A DNA stretch of 37,273 nt, taken from the NCBI GenBank assembly GCA_964541375.1, contig CAZIPT010000015.1, positions 1-37,273 of the forward strand, written 5' to 3'. The stretch comes from JBAXEO01 sp964541375. Its GTDB lineage: Bacteria; Actinomycetota; Coriobacteriia; Anaerosomatales; JAAXUF01. The notes below the pieces were generated by a model, which saw only the letters and a list, made by a program, of their open reading frames with translations, ran no database searches and had not been told where the DNA came from. Below, piece by piece: positions 33,469-37,273 of this stretch. Positions within the stretch are counted from its first letter, which is position 1, and each line of letters opens with the position of its first letter. The position numbers were made by a program, and so were the translations under genes.

Positions 33469-34728
33469 CTGCCAGGTAAGACTATCGCCGAGAAGATCTT
33501 CTCGGCACACTCCGGTACTGACGCGCACGCAGGCGACATCGTCATCGCCGACGTTGATTTCGTGATGGGGCAGGACGGCACTTCGCCGCTCGCCATCAAG
33601 GCCCTCGAGCGCATGGGCGTCGATGAGGTATTCGATCCGAGCAAGGTCGCGCTCGTCATGGACCACAGCTCGCCGTCGCCTATCGAAGGCGTCAGTGCGC
33701 TGCACACCATGATGCGCGAGTTCGGCAAGAAGACCGGATGCACCATCTACGACGTGGGTGAGGGTGTGTGTCATCAGCTCATCCCCGAGAAGGGCCATGT
33801 GGTCGCCGGCGACCTGATGGTCGGCTGTGACTCGCATACCTGCACTTACGGCGCGATCAACGTGTTCTCCACCGGCGTCGGCTCGACCGACGGTGCCGCG
33901 GCGATGGCCGGCGGCAAGCTGTGGTTCAAGGTGCCCGAGTCGATGAAGGTTGTGTACGCAGGCGAGCTGCAGCCGGGCGTCTTCAGCAAGGACCTCATCC
34001 TCTACCTGGCGGGTCAGATCGGCGCCGATGGGGCCACCTACGAGGCCATCGAGTTTTCGGGTCCCGTGATCGACGGCCTGTCGGTCGAGGCGCGCATGAC
34101 CATGAGCAACATGGCGATCGAAGTCGGCGCGAAGGCCGGTCTGATGAACGCCGACGACAAGACCATCGCCTGGTTCGACGGACGCGGCGACAAGGTCCCG
34201 GCTCCCCAGAACGCCGATGCAGACGCCGTCTACAAGACCACGCTCGAGTTCGACACGAGCGCCATCGGTCCGCAGATCGCCAAGCCGCACTCGGTCGACA
34301 ATGTCGTCCCGATCGAAGAGGTCGTGGGCACACCGATCGCCGAGGGCGTTCTCGGCACGTGCACCAACGGTCGGCTTGAGGACTTCAAGATCGCCGCGGG
34401 CATCCTCGAGGGCCGCAAGGTCCACCCGGACGTGCGCTTTGTGGTTGCGCCGGCTTCTCGGCAGATCCTGCTCGACGCCATCGAAGCCGGCTACATCCAG
34501 ACGCTCGTTGCCGCCGGTGCTGCGCTCGTGACGCCGGGATGCGGTCCGTGCGTCGGCACCCACAACGGCGTGCCGTCCAACGGCGAGAACGTCATCTCCA
34601 CGGCCAACCGCAACTTCAAGGGCCGTATGGGCAACGGGAACGCGTTCATCTACCTGGGCAGCCCCGCCACCGTTGCCGCCTCCGTCATCGAGGGCAAGAT
34701 CACCGATCCCCGGAAGTACTTCGGCTAG
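33469..34728 (+). CDS. leuC: 3-isopropylmalate/homoaconitate dehydratase-type large subunit (aconitase superfamily)
   Basis: A 419-residue protein if started at CTG 33469, whose LPGKTIAEKIFSAHSG opening matches the normal N-terminus of LeuC/HacA proteins. A GAGGAGG site lies 9 bases upstream, and no ATG, GTG or TTG occurs in a suitable place; starting at the first in-frame GTG or ATG near 33562 would delete a conserved part. The [4Fe-4S] ligands are visible in GTCTNGR and GCGPCVG, and VGCDSHTCTYG is a family motif. It acts with the small subunit encoded at 36347. The substrate could be isopropylmalate, homocitrate or citrate; the symbol is given for family only. Confidence 0.88.
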   Translation: MPGKTIAEKIFSAHSGTDAHAGDIVIADVDFVMGQDGTSPLAIKALERMGVDEVFDPSKVALVMDHSSPSPIEGVSALHTMMREFGKKTGCTIYDVGEGVCHQLIPEKGHVVAGDLMVGCDSHTCTYGAINVFSTGVGSTDGAAAMAGGKLWFKVPESMKVVYAGELQPGVFSKDLILYLAGQIGADGATYEAIEFSGPVIDGLSVEARMTMSNMAIEVGAKAGLMNADDKTIAWFDGRGDKVPAPQNADADAVYKTTLEFDTSAIGPQIAKPHSVDNVVPIEEVVGTPIAEGVLGTCTNGRLEDFKIAAGILEGRKVHPDVRFVVAPASRQILLDAIEAGYIQTLVAAGAALVTPGCGPCVGTHNGVPSNGENVISTANRNFKGRMGNGNAFIYLGSPATVAASVIEGKITDPRKYFG

Positions 34729-34749
34729 GCCCTGGGGACCGCCTCTCAC

Positions 34750-36282
34750 ATGGCAGAGACTCCAGCGACCCAGCTCAGCAATCCGTTCTTCGACGCTGTC
34801 CGTGCCTACCTCGCCGAGAGATTCACCACGCGCGCTGCGCGCGCCTTGGCTGCGGGACTCTCGGCGACACTGTGTGCTTTCGCGACCGGCGGCGGGATCT
34901 TCATAACTCTTGGCCTGCTTCAGGGCTCGGTCGTAGTGGGTGTGGCAGCGGGAATCGTGGCGCCGAGCCGGCGCAGTGCGGCGGTCGCCTCCGGCATCGG
35001 CTGGTCGCTCGGCGCGTTCTTCGCGCCTACTGACCCACTGCTTGGGCTCGCCTCGACGGCGACACGATTCCAGAACCTGCTTTGGATCGTGGTGGCGACG
35101 GGCGTTGCCTGGGGTTTGGCGGCGCTCTCACATCACAAGGGCGCACGCCGCATTGCCGTCTGGGCCGTCGCCGTACTCCTCGTCGCGAACATGTGGAACA
35201 CCGCGTACAACGCAAACTCGAAGGCGATGCGGGATCCCAGCTTGGGCCGGGTCGTCCCTTCTAAGTTCGAGCAGCTCGAGGGTCAGATGCCGCCCGAGTA
35301 CGCCAAGGCCGACGAGTACTTCTACCTCAAGGTCATCCGCCGCCTGGACCAGGGAGATCCGTATTACGAATCGTACGCAGCGGAGCAACTCAAGCACTTT
35401 GGGCCGGACAACCCCATCGCTACTCCCATCATGATTCGCGAGCCTCTTGCGTTCTGGTTGCTGAGCATGCTGCCGGGGGTTGGCAAGAACATCGTGTGGG
35501 TGTACCTCGTGCTGGCGAGCGCCGCGGTCCTCTGCGTGCCAATCCTGATTCGCCGAGTGGCGCCGGTCGCGCTCGCGGTTCCCGGCACGTGTGCCCTCGC
35601 TGCGTACCTCCTCTATGCGACGGTGGGCATCCACGTGCTCGCACTCGAGCCATGGATCGGGGCGCTCGGCGTGATCGTACTTACTCTGCTTGCGGTTGCA
35701 GGTCGCTCACCTCGGTGGATGATCGTCGAGCCGGCCGCCGCCGTGGTCGCTGTCTTTGCGACGGTGGTGCGCGAGCTGGCGTTCGCGCTGCCGTTGGCTG
35801 GTTTGGTCGCGTCGCTACTCGCGCGCGGAGAGCGGCTCAAGTACCGCACGGCAGTGTGGGGGGTCGCCGTCGTGCTGTCGGGTGCCGGGCTTGCTGCGCA
35901 CTGGAGCCAGGCGTCGAAGTACGTCACCAGTTCCGGGCGCATGTATATGTACTTCCGAGGCGGTTGGGCCAACCTGGTCTCCGGCCTTGGTTGGGGAGTG
36001 ACGTTCTTCGGCGAGCGCGGTGGGCTGGTGGCGACGTACGCCGTGCTGGGGATCATCGGCGCACTGGCGATCCGGGAACGGAGGCTCTTCTGGTACGCGG
36101 TTGCGATGACTCTTGGACCGATCGCGCTCTTCCTGTTCACCGGCAACGGCTCGGTACATCCGGTGTTGGGCACTCCCAACAACTACTGGGGGGCGGCGTA
36201 CCTTCCGTCAATGATCGCTCTGTCACCTCTCGTTATGGCGTGGCTTCCTGGACTCTCGGCGACTCCATACGGTGATTCGTGA
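34750..36282 (+). CDS. Polytopic membrane protein of unknown function
   Basis: A 510-residue protein with roughly 12 hydrophobic segments. Two lie near residues 35-70 and more between 100 and 160. A hydrophilic part at about 165-225 contains many charged and aromatic residues and is probably exposed. The remaining segments fill 230-505. The layout, many membrane spans with one soluble loop, resembles GT-C glycosyltransferase-like or O-antigen-ligase-like proteins, but no signature was found. It lies 21 bases behind leuC and 64 bases before leuD, splitting two genes whose products normally form one enzyme. ATG 34750 has only a weak GGGGA site. Confidence 0.72.
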   Translation: MAETPATQLSNPFFDAVRAYLAERFTTRAARALAAGLSATLCAFATGGGIFITLGLLQGSVVVGVAAGIVAPSRRSAAVASGIGWSLGAFFAPTDPLLGLASTATRFQNLLWIVVATGVAWGLAALSHHKGARRIAVWAVAVLLVANMWNTAYNANSKAMRDPSLGRVVPSKFEQLEGQMPPEYAKADEYFYLKVIRRLDQGDPYYESYAAEQLKHFGPDNPIATPIMIREPLAFWLLSMLPGVGKNIVWVYLVLASAAVLCVPILIRRVAPVALAVPGTCALAAYLLYATVGIHVLALEPWIGALGVIVLTLLAVAGRSPRWMIVEPAAAVVAVFATVVRELAFALPLAGLVASLLARGERLKYRTAVWGVAVVLSGAGLAAHWSQASKYVTSSGRMYMYFRGGWANLVSGLGWGVTFFGERGGLVATYAVLGIIGALAIRERRLFWYAVAMTLGPIALFLFTGNGSVHPVLGTPNNYWGAAYLPSMIALSPLVMAWLPGLSATPYGDS

Positions 36283-36346
36283 TACAAAACGGTATTCTGC
36301 CGATTCGGTTCGGCTGATTCGAGCAGCAACGAGGAGTGAGGTATCG

Positions 36347-36847
36347 ATGGAGCTCAGCGCCAAGGCCATCAAGTTCGGTGACGACATCAACACCGATTAC
36401 ATCATCAGCGGCAAGCACAAGTTCAAGTCGGCCGACATGGAGGCCATGGCGGTCCACGCCATGGAGGACGTGGATCCCGACTACTACGCCAAGGCCAAGC
36501 CAAACGGCGCGTTTCTCGTTGCCGGCACCAACTTCGGCATGGGTTCGAGCCGAGAGCAGGCACCGCTGGTCCTGATCCACTCCAACACGCAGGCGGTGCT
36601 CGCCAAGACCTTTGCGCGCATCTTCTACCGCAACGCCATCAACACGGGCTTGCCGGTCATCGAGATCGACACCGACCTCATCGACGACGGCGACGAGCTG
36701 TCGGTCGAGCTGGAGACAGGTATCGTCAAGAACCTGACGAAGGGCACAGAGATCCCGTTCCCGCCACTCCCGCCGGTCATGGCGCAGTTGCTGGCTGATG
36801 GCGGACTCGCCGAGCACTTCAAGAAGCACGGCGGATTCAATATCTAG
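36347..36847 (+). CDS. leuD: 3-isopropylmalate/homoaconitate dehydratase-type small subunit (aconitase swivel domain)
   Basis: A 166-residue swivel-domain protein of normal length for the short LeuD/HacB type. GDDINTDYI near residues 10-18 and AGTNFGMGSSREQAP near 62-76 are hallmark motifs. The loop that helps choose the substrate reads GKHKFKS, unlike the YLRT- and YLVY-type loops recalled for homoaconitase and archaeal isopropylmalate isomerase. ATG 36347 is preceded by GAGGAG; codons upstream in the same frame lie in the 64-base gap. It pairs with the large subunit encoded at 33469. Confidence 0.9.
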   Translation: MELSAKAIKFGDDINTDYIISGKHKFKSADMEAMAVHAMEDVDPDYYAKAKPNGAFLVAGTNFGMGSSREQAPLVLIHSNTQAVLAKTFARIFYRNAINTGLPVIEIDTDLIDDGDELSVELETGIVKNLTKGTEIPFPPLPPVMAQLLADGGLAEHFKKHGGFNI

Positions 36848-36860
36848 CGATCAACGTGTT

Positions 36861-36897
36861 GCCGGCGCGAGGCGCGTCGCGAGGCGTCTTGGCCGGC
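36861..36897 (+). terminator. GC-rich hairpin after leuD
   Basis: Bases 36861-36865 pair with 36893-36897, and 36866-36870 pair with 36877-36881 around a 6-base loop; an 11-base bulge separates the stems on the 3' side. It starts 13 bases after the leuD stop. There is no T-run, so termination is uncertain. Confidence 0.35.
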
Positions 36898-36961
36898 TGA
36901 AGCGAACGAACGCGTGGGCCGACGTCGGGCGCGGTGACATGCTGCTCGGCCGATGGACGGG

Positions 36962-36979
36962 TTGGGAACAATCTCCCAA
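36962..36979 (+). promoter_or_regulatory. Perfect inverted repeat upstream of the catalase gene, possible operator
   Basis: TTGGGA at 36962-36967 and TCCCAA at 36974-36979 are perfect inverted arms around a 6-base spacer. TTGGGA could also be a -35 element with TATTCG at 36986-36991 as a poor -10 (18-base spacing), so a bound repressor would cover the promoter. It does not match the PerR box I know. The gap 36848-37038 holds no gene. Confidence 0.4.
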
Positions 36980-37038
36980 GGCATGTATTCGGTCACGGCA
37001 TAGGCCGAGCCGATTCCGACCTCAAGGGGAGAGCCAAC

Positions 37039-37273
37039 GTGAGCGACAAGAAGAAGCGACTAACCACCAACGCCGGCGCGCCCGTTTCGGACAACCAGAA
37101 CTCGATGACCGCTGGCCCGCGCGGGCCGCTTTTGATGCAGGACGTCTGGTTCCTCGAGAAGCTCGCACACTTCGATCGGGAGGTCATCCCGGAGCGCCGT
37201 ATGCACGCCAAGGGTTCGGGCGCATTCGGCACGTTCACGGTCACCAACGACATCACCCGATACACCCGAGCGA
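37039..37273 (+). CDS. Monofunctional heme catalase, N-terminal part (3' end outside window)
   Basis: The first 78 codons are visible, from GTG 37039 with GGGGAGAG 6 bases upstream, open to the window end. LLMQDVWFLEKLAHFDREVIPERRMHAKGSGAFG is the N-terminal catalase signature, with the distal catalytic His in RRMHAKG. The enzyme disproportionates hydrogen peroxide. In a cell with oxygen-sensitive nickel and iron-sulfur enzymes this would be a defence against stray oxygen. Its clade and full length cannot be judged. Confidence 0.9.
   Translation, partial: MSDKKKRLTTNAGAPVSDNQNSMTAGPRGPLLMQDVWFLEKLAHFDREVIPERRMHAKGSGAFGTFTVTNDITRYTRA

Noticed and set aside
1..37273. CRISPR arrays, tRNA or rRNA genes, insertion sequences, phage attachment sites
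   Set aside because: No regularly spaced direct repeats, no cloverleaf-like sequence with a CCA end, no rRNA segment, and no transposase or integrase-like protein was seen on reading both strands by eye.

Overview
The window is high-GC bacterial DNA with GTG/TTG/CTG starts and strong AGGAGG-type ribosome binding sites. About 22 kb of it is a same-strand gene cluster encoding a complete bacterial Wood-Ljungdahl (reductive acetyl-CoA) pathway. Codon use and the mix of flanking genes suggest an uncultivated anaerobic actinobacterium of the Coriobacteriia/OPB41 kind; this is inference, because the window has no rRNA or other phylogenetic marker.

Layout. 1-1910: the 3' part of a tungsten aldehyde:ferredoxin oxidoreductase, a long hairpin, then a MoaD/ThiS sulfur carrier and a ThiF/MoeB-like E1 enzyme. 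1911-2232: a structured non-coding leader. 2233-24282: fhs, acsV, cooC-like ATPase 1, folD, acsD, acsA, acsB, acsC, a fused GltD/ferredoxin/MvhD oxidoreductase, metV, metF, cooC-like ATPase 2, acsE, nuoE-like, nuoF-like, fdhA. Gaps are tiny, several ATGA/GTGA overlaps occur, and I see no internal terminator. fdhA contains an in-frame TGA at 22630 followed by a SECIS-like hairpin, so it encodes a selenoprotein and is not broken.

24283-32232: a small zinc-ribbon gene (minus strand), a NYN/LOTUS-type protein, a secreted NlpC/P60-like protein, an RlmKL rRNA methyltransferase, a YgjP-like metalloprotease, a YihY membrane protein and, on the minus strand, a histone-deacetylase-like AcuC. 32233-36847: a NifV/LeuA-type acyltransferase, a LeuC-type dehydratase large subunit starting at CTG, a polytopic membrane protein, and the LeuD-type small subunit. 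The window closes with the first 78 codons of a heme catalase.

How it works together. FdhA with the NuoEF-like subunits interconverts CO2 and formate using NAD(H) and possibly ferredoxin. Fhs and FolD carry the C1 unit to methylene-THF. MetF/MetV, probably supplied with electrons by the fused flavoprotein, reduce it to methyl-THF. AcsE moves the methyl to the corrinoid protein AcsCD, which AcsV reactivates. AcsA makes CO and AcsB joins methyl, CO and CoA. The two CooC-type ATPases probably load nickel into AcsA and AcsB. The direction in vivo (acetogenesis, autotrophy or acetate oxidation) cannot be told from the sequence. The adjacent aldehyde oxidoreductase could link acetate to acetaldehyde.

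Most notable: the Sec codon and SECIS in fdhA, the fused electron-transfer protein beside metVF, and a NifV/LeuA-type enzyme that has lost its metal-binding HxH motif inside a patch of odd codon use.
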